Source of the DNA: Snodgrassella alvi SCGC AB-598-O02
GTDB taxonomy: Bacteria > Pseudomonadota > Gammaproteobacteria > Burkholderiales > Neisseriaceae
Assembly (NCBI GenBank): GCA_000725195.1
Contig: JAIL01000257.1
Span: 1 to 64,000, forward strand
DNA length: 64,000 nt
Direction: 5' to 3'
A program made the position numbers and the translations under genes. Under the pieces are notes generated by a model. That model saw only the letters and a program-made list of their open reading frames with translations, was not told the DNA's origin and made no database searches. Shown piece after piece: positions 37,756 to 52,633 of the stretch; position 1 is the first letter of the stretch, and every line of letters starts with the position of its first letter.

Positions 37756-38451
37756 ATGGCTATTATGAAACCACTGGCAGTAATACTGGCTACAACTACC
37801 TTAGCACTAACTGGCTGTGTCACTGATCCGAATACCGGTGAAAGACATGCCAGCAAAACTGCTGTCTATGGTTTAAGCAGTGCCGCAGTTTGTGGCATTG
37901 TAGGTGCCATAACCCACAATAGCCGCGGGGCGAGAAACGCTGCATTAGGTTGCGGAGCAATTGGTGCTGGTGTTGGTGCTTATATGGACTATCAAGAACA
38001 TCTGCTACGACAGAAACTGGCTAATACCAATGTAGACGTACAGCGTGAAGGCAATCAAATCAAACTGGTGATGCCTGAAAATGTTACGTTTGCTACCAAT
38101 AGTTCTGAATTAAATAGCTCAGCCATGTCATCACTAAACTCTGTCGCTGAAGTATTAGCCAAATATGTAGATACCAATATTTCCGTTGCCGGCTATACCG
38201 ACAGCTCCGGTAATGACAGTATCAATATTCCCCTTTCTCAGCGTCGTGCCCAGTCAGTTTCCAATTATTTATCTGCACGTGGTGTAGCCAGCAATCGTAT
38301 TAATGCCACAGGTTATGGTGCTGCTAATCCGATTGCCAGCAATGCAACTGCACAAGGTAAAGCCCAAAACCGCCGTGTTGAAATACGGGTTAATCCGGTA
38401 CAACAAAGTCGTGTGACCACTACTTCACAACAAACCACTTACGTTCAATAA
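37756..38451 (+). CDS. OmpA-family lipoprotein (YiaD-like)
   Basis: An outer-membrane lipoprotein of 231 residues. The signal ends at lipobox LTGC (Cys21). Then follows a glycine-zipper segment (AVCGIVGAITHNSRGARNAALGCGAIGAGVGAYMDY) and a C-terminal OmpA peptidoglycan-binding domain: FATNSSELNSSAMSSL, VAGYTDSSGNDSINIPLSQRRAQSV, and GYGAANPIASNATAQGKAQNRRVEI with the Asp/Arg peptidoglycan contacts. It probably links the outer membrane to the cell wall. AAAGGAG lies six bases before the ATG. A terminator follows. Confidence 0.93.
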   Translation: MAIMKPLAVILATTTLALTGCVTDPNTGERHASKTAVYGLSSAAVCGIVGAITHNSRGARNAALGCGAIGAGVGAYMDYQEHLLRQKLANTNVDVQREGNQIKLVMPENVTFATNSSELNSSAMSSLNSVAEVLAKYVDTNISVAGYTDSSGNDSINIPLSQRRAQSVSNYLSARGVASNRINATGYGAANPIASNATAQGKAQNRRVEIRVNPVQQSRVTTTSQQTTYVQ

Positions 38452-38460
38452 TGACGATTA

Positions 38461-38500
38461 CCTCCATCTGACTACTTGCAGATGGAGGCATAGTTTGTTT
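38461..38500 (+). terminator. Terminator of the OmpA-like gene
   Basis: CCTCCATCTG (38461-38470) pairs perfectly with CAGATGGAGG (38479-38488), followed by CATAGTTTGTTT. It begins 9 bases after the stop. Confidence 0.75.
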
Positions 38501-39165
38501 GAAATATCTATTTATTCGCTGGACTAATGTAAATAGTCAGCATATCAATATTTCACCAAAGCTCAATAAAATAGTTTCGTACAATGATATTAAACAAGAT
38601 TCATCAATAAAATTGCTATTTGAATCATGAAACAACTCACAAATAAGACATCTTAATTTAATAAAGCAAAAATTCTAAAAACACACTTAACCAAATATAT
38701 TTTTACTGATGGTATTTCTGTCTACAGCAATAATTCCATCTGGGTGAAAATAAATATATATCTCTCAATGATAAAAAAAATCAATAAGATCTTAGTTAAA
38801 GTAAAAAAGTAATAAATTAGCAATCGACAAGATGACTTAATATTTATTTTAAGCGCCTAGTTATCAACTAATTAAAGCAATTGATCAGCAGAAGATTTTG
38901 AATTTATGCGGAACTGATGAGACTGGAAATCTGCTGTAGAAATTTTATTTGCAGAGAGAAAATTCCATGGGTTAAAAAATAATTGGCAGAAAAAATAATA
39001 AAAACAGTAAATTCTCTGTCATATTATTTTATTTACTAAAATATCATAGCTATCATTTATCTATATCACCTACCAATATTTAAGCTTGATAGCCAAGCAT
39101 ATTTTTAAAGTGGCAATAATTCAGTTTATCAATAACTTTCTAACCGGCATTAAATTAAAAAATAA
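38501..39165. other. Gene-free AT-rich spacer
   Basis: About 660 bases with no ORF, tRNA or recognisable remnant. I see only A/T tracts. Confidence 0.5.
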
Positions 39166-39193
39166 AAAAAGCACTTCCATCGAAGTGCTTTTT
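39166..39193 (-). terminator. Terminator of the rpmH-rnpA-yidD-yidC operon
   Basis: AAAAAGCACTTC pairs with GAAGTGCTTTTT across a CATC loop, 13 bases beyond the yidC stop on the minus strand. Confidence 0.85.
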
Positions 39194-39205
39194 AAACATT
39201 ACAGA

Positions 39206-40876
39206 TTAGATGTCCAGAGAACGGTGCATTTTTGCTCGCTCTTCAATTCGTTTATTAATAAACCATTGTTGAGCTAAAGTCAGAATGTTATTGGTTAGCC
39301 AGTACAATACCAAACCTGACGGAAAGAAGAAGAACATGATCGAAAAAGCAATCGGCATGATTTTCATCATTTTCGCCTGCATTGGGTCAGTAGGTGGCGG
39401 ATTCATAAATGTTTGCAGATACATAGTCAGCGCCATCAATACCGGTAATATATAATACGGATCCTGACGACCTAAATCAGTAATCCAACCAATCCATGGT
39501 GCACCACGTAATTCCACCGAAGCAAATAATGCCCAGTACAGACCAATGAATACCGGAAATTGCAATAACATTGGCAGACAACCGCCTACAGGATTAATTT
39601 TTTCCTTTTTGTAAATGGCCATCATTTCCTGTTGCAGACGCATACGATCATCACCGTACTGATCTTTTAATGCCTGTAAGCGTGGAGCAACAGCGCGCAT
39701 TTTCGCCATAGACTTATAGGAAGCATTAGTCAGCGGGAACAGAATGGCTTTCACTGTCAGAGTGAGCAGAATAATAGCCCAGCCCCAGTTTTTAACCAGA
39801 TTATGCCACCAGTTCAACAACCAGAATAAAGGTGAAGAAAATAGTGATACCTTGCCATAATCCTTGATCATTTGCAGATTATCGGCCACTTTGGTAATCA
39901 CCGAATAAATTTGCGGACCAGAGTACAAGGAAATACCAAAGCTACCGTTAGAATTTGCTGCTATATCTTTAACTGGTACTCGAACGCCAGCAGAATATAA
40001 GCCATCACTGCGTTTACGTATATCTAACTGACAATCAGCAGCCTGACCACACACACTTTCACCGTCTTTAGGCTGTAAAATCCAAGTGGTCATAAAATAA
40101 TGCTGCATCATACCAATCCAACCGGTATTGGTTTTACGTTCATAGTCAGCTTTATCGCGTCCGGAAGTAAAATCACTATCCAGATCAGAAAAAGTCACTT
40201 TTTCGAATTTACCATTCGGGGTATACAGCGCAGGACCAACAAAGGTATGGTCAAAATATCCGGTACCTTCTGGTTCTTTACCATCACGCAATACACGATA
40301 AGCCACATCCAGCTGTATCGGCTTGCTGCTGTGATTGGCGATATCATAGCGTAAACCAATTAAATAGCTACCTTTGGTAAAGGTATAAATTTTAGTAACC
40401 TGTATACCATTTTGCTCAGCGGCAGTAAGACGCACCTCCAGCTTGTCACCTTGCAAGGTGTAGTGCTTTTGCGGAGCAGTAAATGTTAAATCTTTAAATA
40501 AATACTCACCTTGACGATTTAATAACACCGACTGAGCAACATACTGATGCCCATTCTGTCCGTTATCCAGCAATACAAAAGGCTTGCTAGCGTCGGTGGT
40601 TGCTTTATATTGATTCAATACCAGATGACGCAAATCACCGGTTTTTTCATCAATAATAACTTTAACCGTATCAGTATCCACTGTAATCGGTTCAGTTTTA
40701 CTCAGAGCAACGTCGGCAGCACTATTGGCTGGACTAGCATTATTTGTATTATTATTTGCGGTAGATGATGCTTGTTGTGCTGAAGTATTTTGTTTTGGCG
40801 AGGGATACATCTTTTCCCAGCCTAACAATATAGCCATTGTCAGCACAAAAAATATCAATAATCGTTTAAATTCCAT
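39206..40876 (-). CDS. yidC: Membrane protein insertase YidC
   Basis: Inserts and folds inner-membrane proteins alone or with SecYEG (556 residues). The N-terminal helix MEFKRLLIFFVLTMAILLGWEKM is followed by a low-complexity Ser/Asn/Ala linker and the large periplasmic domain. The conserved five-helix core starts at about residue 355 (WLLNWWHNLVKNWGWAIILLTLTVKAILFPLT), with MQQEMMAIYKKEKINPVGGCLP and the C-terminal FFFFPSGLVLYWLTNN. I use the ATG at 40876 (GGAAAAG upstream); a TTG six codons earlier is unlikely. Last gene of the operon. Confidence 0.98.
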   Translation of the reverse strand: MEFKRLLIFFVLTMAILLGWEKMYPSPKQNTSAQQASSTANNNTNNASPANSAADVALSKTEPITVDTDTVKVIIDEKTGDLRHLVLNQYKATTDASKPFVLLDNGQNGHQYVAQSVLLNRQGEYLFKDLTFTAPQKHYTLQGDKLEVRLTAAEQNGIQVTKIYTFTKGSYLIGLRYDIANHSSKPIQLDVAYRVLRDGKEPEGTGYFDHTFVGPALYTPNGKFEKVTFSDLDSDFTSGRDKADYERKTNTGWIGMMQHYFMTTWILQPKDGESVCGQAADCQLDIRKRSDGLYSAGVRVPVKDIAANSNGSFGISLYSGPQIYSVITKVADNLQMIKDYGKVSLFSSPLFWLLNWWHNLVKNWGWAIILLTLTVKAILFPLTNASYKSMAKMRAVAPRLQALKDQYGDDRMRLQQEMMAIYKKEKINPVGGCLPMLLQFPVFIGLYWALFASVELRGAPWIGWITDLGRQDPYYILPVLMALTMYLQTFMNPPPTDPMQAKMMKIMPIAFSIMFFFFPSGLVLYWLTNNILTLAQQWFINKRIEERAKMHRSLDI

Positions 40877-40897
40877 AGTCTTTTCCGTATTCAAATG

Positions 40898-41107
40898 CTA
40901 AGGAAGAGGATCATCACCGCAACCACCCCATGGGTGACAACGACTGATACGTTTTAAAGCCAGCCAGCCACCCTTAAATACACCGTATTTTTGCAAGGCC
41001 ATGACTGCATATTGCGAACAGGTAGGGCGAAAGCGACAGCGAGGCGGTAAAAGCGGACTGATCGCATATTGATAAAAACGAATCAGTCCGAGCAATAAAA
41101 GTCTCAT
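40898..41107 (-). CDS. yidD: Membrane protein insertion efficiency factor YidD
   Basis: A 69-residue, partly membrane-associated helper of YidC. The family pattern is complete: [62 protein letters not shown] with its conserved cysteines. Its ATG overlaps the rnpA stop (ATGA), indicating coupled translation. Confidence 0.97.
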   Translation of the reverse strand: MRLLLLGLIRFYQYAISPLLPPRCRFRPTCSQYAVMALQKYGVFKGGWLALKRISRCHPWGGCGDDPLP

Positions 41108-41460
41108 TGCGTGGTTTTATGTACACCAGCAGCTGACAATAGCTGTTGTAAATTATTGATCACGACAGCGTAATCAGAGTGTCGGAAAGGTTGGCGAACT
41201 CGAATGATTATATCCACAGCAGCTAACTCATGTTTATGCTGCCGAAACCACTCACGTAAAACTCGTTTCATATAATTGCGTCTATTCGCTCGCTTAGCTA
41301 CTTTTTTAGCCACAACCAATCCCAGCCGAGGAAAATCCAGCGTATTGTATGCCTGAAATACCTGCAGGCAGCCCCGGCTTTTTTGACAACGTAACGCAAA
41401 AACGGATGAGAATTCATCCGTTTTCAAAAGGCGATACTTTTTGCCAAAATGAAATTCCAT
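41104..41460 (-). CDS. rnpA: Ribonuclease P protein component
   Basis: The 118-residue protein subunit of RNase P, which helps the RNA subunit cleave pre-tRNA leaders. The RNR motif is present ([18 protein letters not shown]), and the N-terminus ([17 protein letters not shown]) and [18 protein letters not shown] are typical. The stop overlaps yidD by four bases. The ribosome-binding site is weak, so it probably depends on readthrough from rpmH. Confidence 0.96.
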   Translation of the reverse strand: MEFHFGKKYRLLKTDEFSSVFALRCQKSRGCLQVFQAYNTLDFPRLGLVVAKKVAKRANRRNYMKRVLREWFRQHKHELAAVDIIIRVRQPFRHSDYAVVINNLQQLLSAAGVHKTTQ

Positions 41461-41471
41461 TATTAAGTTGC

Positions 41472-41606
41472 TTACACAGCCAAACGTTTACGGCCTTTGG
41501 CACGACGAGCAGCCAACACAGCACGTCCGCCACGAGTTTTGCTACGAACCAGAAAGCCATGAGTGCGTTTGCGACGGGTAACGGATGGTTGATAAGTGCG
41601 TTTCAT
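41472..41606 (-). CDS. rpmH: Ribosomal protein L34
   Basis: A 44-residue basic 50S protein, [20 protein letters not shown] followed by [20 protein letters not shown] and RLAV. It starts at 41606 and is divergent from dnaA, the classic arrangement near the origin. It is followed by rnpA after 11 bases. Confidence 0.98.
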   Translation of the reverse strand: MKRTYQPSVTRRKRTHGFLVRSKTRGGRAVLAARRAKGRKRLAV

Positions 41607-41726
41607 AATTTATTCCCGAATTAACTTTAAATAAAACGTAGCATTACACAACAAGAACAGCACTTTGTCAATGTGTATAGGTTATTACCTGACTTAGCAA
41701 AACCGTCTTTACGTAAGTACAAAACA

Positions 41727-41755
41727 TAGTCAGCATTTTGATTTATGCGTATAAT
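41727..41755 (+). promoter_or_regulatory. Candidate dnaA promoter
   Basis: TAGTCA (41727-41732) and TATAAT (41750-41755) with 17-base spacing; the -10 is perfect, the -35 matches 4 of 6. It lies 73 bases before the dnaA ATG. Confidence 0.45.
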
Positions 41756-41828
41756 TAGTGCAATACACGTTATATGATACCCGTATTTCGCCTCTTTTCT
41801 CCGATTTAACCCAACTTAAGCCATTAGC

Positions 41829-43424
41829 ATGACTTTCACCGAGTTTTGGCCACAGTGCCTGTTACATCTGCAACAAAATCTACCTGCACAGCAATACCAG
41901 ATGTGGATTGCGCCATTAACTGTAGGCGAAGAAAATGGCAAATGGGTTTTATTTGCTCGTAATACTTTTACGTTTAACCATGTACGCGACCGATTCTGGT
42001 CTGCCATTGAAGAGGCCTGTCTAACCATAAATGCCGACAGTAAACTGCCTTTAATACTGAAAATTGGTCAGGGACAGCTATTACCAGCAGCAGCAAAATC
42101 CGATAATATACCAGCGCAAACCAAACCAGCTAACGAACCAGCAAAAGTTAATGACGTCGTTGCCACTATTGCTTCGCCACAAAACTCTAAACCGCCAGTT
42201 GAACTAAAAAGCACCGTTTCTGCTCAGGATATCATTGCCAAACGCCTGCGCAATCAATCGTCTAAAACGGTATCTAATACCGGGCAATCTGAAGATCATA
42301 CCGTTAAGGGTAAACAACCTAAAACAGAAAAATCCGCAACTGCTGCATTATCTTCTGAAAATGAGAATGCAAGCGAACAAGCTAAAAAAAACCGTTATCT
42401 GGACACCAATTTAAATCCGGAACATACTTTTGCCACACTAGTACAAGGTAAAGGTAACCGTTTAGCCCATGCGGCCGCCTTATCCATAGCAGAAAACCCC
42501 GGCAACAGCATGTATAACCCGTTTTTTGTTTATGGTAGCACTGGTTTGGGTAAAACCCACTTGGTTCAGGCCATTGGTAATCAATTATTTACCACCAATC
42601 CTAAAGTCAAAATTCGTTATATTCATGCCGATGAATTCATTCGCGGTATTATGAACGCCTTTCATGCCAAGTCCTTTGATGCCATGCGCCTGCAATATCA
42701 GCAAGTTGATCTGCTGATTATGGACGACGTGCAATTTATTGCCGGGAAAGACCGTACCATGGAAGAGTTTTTCTACGTTTATAATCACCTGATCGACGAA
42801 AAAAAACAGGTTATACTCACTTGTGATACTCTGCCTTCACATATCGATGGCATGGATGATCGTCTGAAATCGCGGTTTTCATGGGGATTAAGTCTTGAGC
42901 TGGAACCACCTGAACTGGAAATGCGCGTAGCCATTTTGCAGAAAAAAGCAGAACTGGCACAAGTGAAACTCGAAGACGAAGCCGCATTTTTCATTGCCAA
43001 ACATATTCGCAGCAATGTACGTGAACTGGAAGGTGCATTCAAACGTGTGGTTGCACAGAGCCGTTTTGCCAGTCGTCCGATTGATGTCGGTTTAGCAACC
43101 GAAGCGTTACAGGATATTCTGGCAGTTAACCATAAACCAATGACACTGGAGCACATTCAGAATACCGTTGCTAAATTCTACGGTATTACCATCAGCGATA
43201 TGGTTGGCAAAAAGCGTACCCGTAATTTGGCTCGTCCGCGGCAAATGGCCATGACACTGGCCAAAGAACTGACACAGCTAAGTTTACCGGCAATTGGCAG
43301 TGGATTCGGTGGTCGTGACCATACTACCGTTATGCATGCTGTAAAAAGTATTACCAAACTACGCAAAGATGATGCCGAAACGGCCAAAGCGTATGAAACC
43401 TTAATGATGATTTTACGAGATTAA
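41829..43424 (+). CDS. dnaA: Chromosomal replication initiator DnaA
   Basis: AAA+ initiator that melts the origin, 531 residues. Domain I runs over about residues 1-80, then a long Lys/Ser/Glu-rich linker (about 80-200). The AAA+ core has Walker A GSTGLGKT at 236-243, Walker B LLIMDDVQF, and the arginine finger region. Domain IV carries the DnaA-box reader GSGFGGRDHTTVMHAVKSI. The linker is longer than in E. coli DnaA (467), a common variation. First of dnaA-dnaN-(gyrB). Confidence 0.98.
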   Translation: MTFTEFWPQCLLHLQQNLPAQQYQMWIAPLTVGEENGKWVLFARNTFTFNHVRDRFWSAIEEACLTINADSKLPLILKIGQGQLLPAAAKSDNIPAQTKPANEPAKVNDVVATIASPQNSKPPVELKSTVSAQDIIAKRLRNQSSKTVSNTGQSEDHTVKGKQPKTEKSATAALSSENENASEQAKKNRYLDTNLNPEHTFATLVQGKGNRLAHAAALSIAENPGNSMYNPFFVYGSTGLGKTHLVQAIGNQLFTTNPKVKIRYIHADEFIRGIMNAFHAKSFDAMRLQYQQVDLLIMDDVQFIAGKDRTMEEFFYVYNHLIDEKKQVILTCDTLPSHIDGMDDRLKSRFSWGLSLELEPPELEMRVAILQKKAELAQVKLEDEAAFFIAKHIRSNVRELEGAFKRVVAQSRFASRPIDVGLATEALQDILAVNHKPMTLEHIQNTVAKFYGITISDMVGKKRTRNLARPRQMAMTLAKELTQLSLPAIGSGFGGRDHTTVMHAVKSITKLRKDDAETAKAYETLMMILRD

Positions 43425-43446
43425 ACAAGGATCAAGGATATAGAGT

Positions 43447-44550
43447 ATGCTAATACTACAAGCAGAACGCGACAGTTTGCTCAAACCATTGCAAGCCGTA
43501 ACCGGTATTGTTGAGCGTCGCCATACCCTGCCTATTTTGTCCAATGTTTTATTGGAAAGCCACCAGGGGGAAACAAAATTTCTGGCCACCGATCTGGAAA
43601 TTCAGATTGATACCATTGGTCCACAAAGTGAAGCGGAAGATTTTCGTATTACCACCAATGCCAAAAAACTTCAGGACATTCTGCGTGCCCTGCCGGCCGG
43701 TTCTATTGTGTCGTTAGACTGGAGTAATAACCGACTGGTTCTGAAAGCAGGGAAAAGTCGTTTCAATTTACAAACCCTTCCTGCTGAGGATTTTCCCTTA
43801 ATGAGCGTGGAACAGAACGTGGATGCAATATTCACACTGTCACAGGAAACTTTTCGGGAAATGTTATCTCAGGTGCAATACAGCATGGCCATTCAGGACA
43901 TTCGCTACTACCTGAATGGATTATTAATGCAGACTGAAGGCAATCAGCTGCGTCTGGTGGCTACCGATGGACATCGTTTAGCCTACGCTGCCTGCAATAT
44001 TGATGCTGATTTACCTAAAGCAGAAGTCATTCTGCCACGTAAAACAGTACTGGAATTACTGAAATTGCTGACTTTTCCAGAACAACCTATTACGGTTGAA
44101 TTACTCAATAATCAAGTGCGCTTTCGCTGTAACGACACCATTATTGTTTCCAAAGTAGTAGATGGTAAATTCCCGGACTACAATCGCGTCATACCACTGG
44201 ATAACGATAAAATCTTCTTAGCTAACCGTACTGAGTTACTGGGTGCACTGGAACGCGCAGCTATTCTGGCGAACGAAAAATTCCGTGGTGCCCGTCTACA
44301 AATTCAACCGGGACTGTTAAGTGTTACCTGCAACAATAATGAGCAGGAAGAAGCCCGTGAAGAGCTGGAAATCGCATATCAGGGTGATACACTGGAAGTA
44401 GGATTTAACATTAACTATCTGATGGATGTACTGCGCAATGTGCATGCCGATGATTTACAGTTAGCATTTGGTGATGCCAATCGCTCCACCTTATTTACTA
44501 TTCCCAGCAATCCCAATTTCAAATATATTGTAATGCCCATGCGCATTTAA
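43447..44550 (+). CDS. dnaN: DNA polymerase III beta clamp
   Basis: The sliding clamp, 367 residues, three topologically equal domains (MLILQAERDSLLKPLQAVTGIVERRHTLPILSNVLLE at the start; YYLNGLLMQTEGNQLRLVATDGHRLAYA in domain 2; and the C-terminal YIVMPMRI, the clamp-partner pocket). It starts 22 bases after dnaA and is probably co-transcribed with it. A long hairpin terminator follows. Confidence 0.98.
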   Translation: MLILQAERDSLLKPLQAVTGIVERRHTLPILSNVLLESHQGETKFLATDLEIQIDTIGPQSEAEDFRITTNAKKLQDILRALPAGSIVSLDWSNNRLVLKAGKSRFNLQTLPAEDFPLMSVEQNVDAIFTLSQETFREMLSQVQYSMAIQDIRYYLNGLLMQTEGNQLRLVATDGHRLAYAACNIDADLPKAEVILPRKTVLELLKLLTFPEQPITVELLNNQVRFRCNDTIIVSKVVDGKFPDYNRVIPLDNDKIFLANRTELLGALERAAILANEKFRGARLQIQPGLLSVTCNNNEQEEAREELEIAYQGDTLEVGFNINYLMDVLRNVHADDLQLAFGDANRSTLFTIPSNPNFKYIVMPMRI

Positions 44551-44570
44551 TTGTTATTACAACCACTTAT

Positions 44571-44637
44571 AAACTGCCGTAAGTCATCAACAGGATTTAA
44601 AAATAATCCAGACATGACTTACGGCAGTTTAGTTTTA
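44571..44637 (+). terminator. Terminator after dnaN
   Basis: A perfect 17-bp stem (44571-44587 with 44614-44630) encloses an inner GGATT/AATCC hairpin; AGTTTT follows. It begins 21 bases after the dnaN stop and separates dnaN from gyrB. Confidence 0.75.
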
Positions 44638-44722
44638 CATACTATCTAATAACTCTAGATAAACTGCAAGTAAAACATCATGTTAAACAGATATATTATC
44701 TGAAAAAAAATCAGTTTTCTGC

Positions 44723-44728
44723 TATAAT
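44723..44728 (+). promoter_or_regulatory. Candidate -10 element of gyrB
   Basis: TATAAT lies about 117 bases ahead of the gyrB ATG, downstream of the dnaN terminator. No clear -35 is present at the expected distance. Confidence 0.35.
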
Positions 44729-44835
44729 ATAAACTTTGGTCTTGCGTGTTTGGGCAGTTATTGATCTTTCTTGAAAACAGAAACTAACTGGCTGTATAAC
44801 AATCACCTGGATGACCAGTTTTTCAGATTTAGTAA

Positions 44836-47235
<2,400 letters not shown>

Positions 47236-47253
47236 CATTTAATTATTAGCTCA

Positions 47254-47282
47254 AAAAAAGGATGGCTATGCCATCCTTTTTT
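47254..47282 (+). terminator. Terminator of gyrB
   Basis: AAAAAAGGATGGC and GCCATCCTTTTTT form a perfect 13-bp stem with a TAT loop, 18 bases after the stop. Confidence 0.9.
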
Positions 47283-47676
47283 ATTATCCGTAAGCATTTT
47301 AACCGTTATAAAAACATCGTACTATCAAGACAGTATTCTAAATTAACAGATAATCAGACAATCGCAGCAATAGAAAAATATAAGGGAAAATAACTGATAT
47401 TCAAACAAAGATTAAAAAGATTTAATTTAATTCTCTACTGTCAAAATACGTCCGCAAAAACATCCAGCAAAACTATTTATTACTGAACGTAAGTACTCTA
47501 TTTACATTAAACTATCACATCCATTTTTTAGTATCAGACTCTATGAAAAAGTCACCAACCTGACAAATTAATGTCAATGGACTTTATAAAATCAACCATT
47601 AAAAATTGATTAAAGATTTTGCATACAGATAAACCAATACGTCCAGCATATCGACACATAAAGTTTCCTGTGTAAA
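47283..47676. other. Spacer between gyrB and hxlR-like gene
   Basis: About 390 bases of AT-rich DNA without an ORF or recognisable element. Confidence 0.5.
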
Positions 47677-48024
47677 TTATGCTAATTTATCCTCTTTATG
47701 CTTATTTCCCCATTGGCAGAGCATATCCAATATAGGTACTAAAGACTTCCCACGTTCTAATAACCCATATTCAACTTTGGGTGGGATTTGGGGATATTCT
47801 TTTCTAAAAATTAATTTGTCTTTCTCCATTTCTTTCAAAGTATTACTCAGTGTTTTAAAAGAAATTCCTTTAATACTTCGTTTAAGTTCATTAAACCTCA
47901 TTGATGGTTGATTTTCATTTAGCCAGTAAAGAATAACAATCTTATATTTGCCTCTGATTATAGAAAGCGTGTAATTAAATCCACTATTCTCAAAATTATC
48001 TTCGCCACAATGATTATTTTCCAT
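47677..48024 (-). CDS. HxlR-family regulator
   Basis: A 115-residue winged-helix regulator of the HxlR/YodB family: FNYTLSIIRGKYKIVILYWLN, MRFNELKRSIKGISFKTLSNTLKEMEKDKLIFRKEYPQIPPKVEYGLLERGKSLVPIL. Cys6 near the N-terminus could act as the redox sensor, as in YodB/HypR which sense quinones and hypochlorite; Cys6 lies slightly upstream of where I would expect it. GGGAGAG precedes the ATG. It is divergent from an oxidoreductase gene, the usual target arrangement. Confidence 0.9.
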   Translation of the reverse strand: MENNHCGEDNFENSGFNYTLSIIRGKYKIVILYWLNENQPSMRFNELKRSIKGISFKTLSNTLKEMEKDKLIFRKEYPQIPPKVEYGLLERGKSLVPILDMLCQWGNKHKEDKLA

Positions 48025-48045
48025 ATTTACACTCTCCCTAAAGAT

Positions 48046-48070
48046 AGTACATAACAGTAATTACCGTACT
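48046..48070. promoter_or_regulatory. Candidate HxlR operator in the divergent promoter
   Basis: AGTAC (48046-48050) and GTACT (48066-48070) flank a central palindrome GTAATTAC. Spaced TACT/AGTA-type half-sites are typical of HxlR/YodB operators. It lies in the 113-base divergent spacer. Confidence 0.35.
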
Positions 48071-48137
48071 TTAAAATTAATTGTATTAATACTACTATGA
48101 CTTAAATTTTTACAAAACATAAAAAGGAATATTAACC

Positions 48138-48698
48138 ATGAAACGCACTTTAGTTATTGCTGCTCATCCCCATTTGGCTTCTTCAACTGTTAACCAATGC
48201 TGGCTCAATAAATTAAATCAATATAATCAACAAATCACCATACATGATATCTATTTGCACTATCCATCCTATAAAATAGACTCTGGTTTTGAACAGAGCT
48301 TAGTTGAAAATCATCAAAATTTGGTTATTCAATTTCCAATTTACTGGTTTAATTGTCCTCCATTACTAAAACTGTGGTTAGATAAAGTTTTTACGTACGG
48401 CTGGGCTTTTGGTAGTTCAGGAGATAAACTAAAAAATAAGAAAATAGGTTTAGCAGTTTCAGCAGGTATCAAGAAAGCCGACTATTCACCCACAGGACAC
48501 TATAAATATACGCTTGAGCAAATTCTCAAACCATTTGAATTAACTATAAATTACGTTAATGCCCATTACCAACCAATTTTTGCTATTTATGGCGCAAATA
48601 ATGAGCCAAATTACCCGGATAAAATTACGCTGAACGATATCAATAAAAGCGCCGATGATTATGTCAAATGGATGAAAAAATTAGGAATGTTAATATAA
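48138..48698 (+). CDS. NAD(P)H oxidoreductase, flavodoxin-like fold (YwrO/MdaB type)
   Basis: A 186-residue FMN/FAD-dependent quinone reductase of the KefF/YwrO group: N-terminal phosphate loop VIAAHPHLASSTVNQCW, then VIQFPIYWFNCPPLLKLWLDKVFTYGWAFG and GKKIGLAVSAGI-type segments. Such enzymes reduce quinones or nitro compounds by two electrons. It is probably under the divergent HxlR regulator. AAGGA lies before the ATG. Compared with the flanking genes it is rich in Asn, Tyr and Ile codons (AT-rich), perhaps acquired. Confidence 0.88.
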   Translation: MKRTLVIAAHPHLASSTVNQCWLNKLNQYNQQITIHDIYLHYPSYKIDSGFEQSLVENHQNLVIQFPIYWFNCPPLLKLWLDKVFTYGWAFGSSGDKLKNKKIGLAVSAGIKKADYSPTGHYKYTLEQILKPFELTINYVNAHYQPIFAIYGANNEPNYPDKITLNDINKSADDYVKWMKKLGMLI

Positions 48699-49249
48699 AA
48701 TCTTTGATTAAAGCAGATTAATAATTGTTTTTAATAAATATATTCTTACTTCAAAAAACTCTGGTATAAAATTTTATATCAATACAGTTTGCACTTAATG
48801 AGTTTAGTGAAGAAAGAAATTTTATAACCGCATGAATATTTGTACAAAATTTATTAGTTTATAATCAGCCTCATATAATGGTGATAACACATTGATAGTG
48901 ACAACAGGTAAGTCAAAAATCACCCAGCCAGATTCTAGCTAAGAGAAGAGCAGATAAAATGATATTGACATCATAAAAATCTATTGAAACCAATATAATT
49001 TAAAGCTTGATTTAGCATAATAATGAATTGCAGTTATCTTTAATAGTTCAAATACTATTTATTAGTTTTTGAAATTCTATCATTTAAGATTTATGTCGCA
49101 TTTAATTATCATGTGCAAACATTAAAGATTATTAGCGGTATAAACGGGCTGGCAAGGTAATTAGTCAATCTGTCACAATACAACATATTGACTAATTACA
49201 GATTACCAATAGCAATTTAATCGATTATTTATCCAAAGAACAAAAAATT
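48699..49249. other. AT-rich spacer before galU
   Basis: About 550 bases with no supported ORF or motif; no terminator for galU could be drawn. Confidence 0.45.
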
Positions 49250-50121
49250 TTAACACATCATACGCTGCAACAACTGTTTAAATTCTTTACCAACTAAGGG
49301 ATGTTTCATCCCATAGGCAACAGTTGCTTCGAGATAACCGAGCTTATCGCCACAATCATAGCGTTTGCCATTGATTGCATAAGCGATCATTTTTTCATCA
49401 GTTAGCAGACGTGCTATAGCATCGGTTAGTTGAATTTCCCCACCTGCCCCTATGGGTAAATTAGTGAGAAAATCGAAGATACGGGCAGATAAAATATAAC
49501 GTCCCACTACGCCTAAGTTTGAAGGAGCTTCATCAGGATGAGGTTTTTCAATAATATTGCGAATATAATCGAACCCTTGTTGACGTGCTACTTCAACAAT
49601 ACCATAAGCACCAGTTTGCTGGGGATCAACGCTCTCTACTCCAAGCACATTAAATCCGGTTTGATTATAAACGGCCATCATCTGGCTTAATGCGCCGGGA
49701 TGGGCATCAATCAAATCGTCTGCCAGCACCACAGCAAAGGGATCATTACCAATTGCGGCACGACTACATAATACCGCATGTCCCAGACCCAAAGCCTCTG
49801 GTTGGCGGATATACAGGCAGGTAACATTGGGTGGCAAAATATCTTGTACAAAGTCCAGCAATTTGTTTTTATTGCGATAAGCCAGTTCGGTTTCCAACTC
49901 ATATGCTTTATCAAAATGATCTTCAATACAGCGCTTATTGCGTCCGGTAATGAATACCAATTCGGTACAACCAGCAGCCACCGCTTCTTCTACTGCATAC
50001 TGAATTAGCGGTTTATCAACAATTGGCAGCATCTCTTTCGGACTGGCTTTGGTTGCTGGCAAAAAGCGCGTTCCCATTCCGGCTACTGGAAACACACATT
50101 TACGGATTGCTTTGATGTTCA

Positions 50122-50122
<1 letters not shown>
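49250..50122 (-). CDS. galU: UTP-glucose-1-phosphate uridylyltransferase
   Basis: Makes UDP-glucose for LOS and other glycans (290 residues). The nucleotidyltransferase motif [17 protein letters not shown] is at residues 15-31; [45 protein letters not shown] and GAYGIVE follow. Its ATG overlaps the ligA stop by one base (TAATG), so ligA and galU share a message. Confidence 0.97.
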
Positions 50123-52614
<2,492 letters not shown>

Positions 52615-52633
52615 TTAGAAATTTCAGGCAATT

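Noticed and set aside
41607..41828. Replication origin between rpmH and dnaA.
   Set aside because: Gene order suggests the origin is near, but I see no cluster of TTATNCACA boxes here; only one imperfect copy. Isolated perfect boxes (near 22217, 34244, 33985) stand alone, one inside rpmE.
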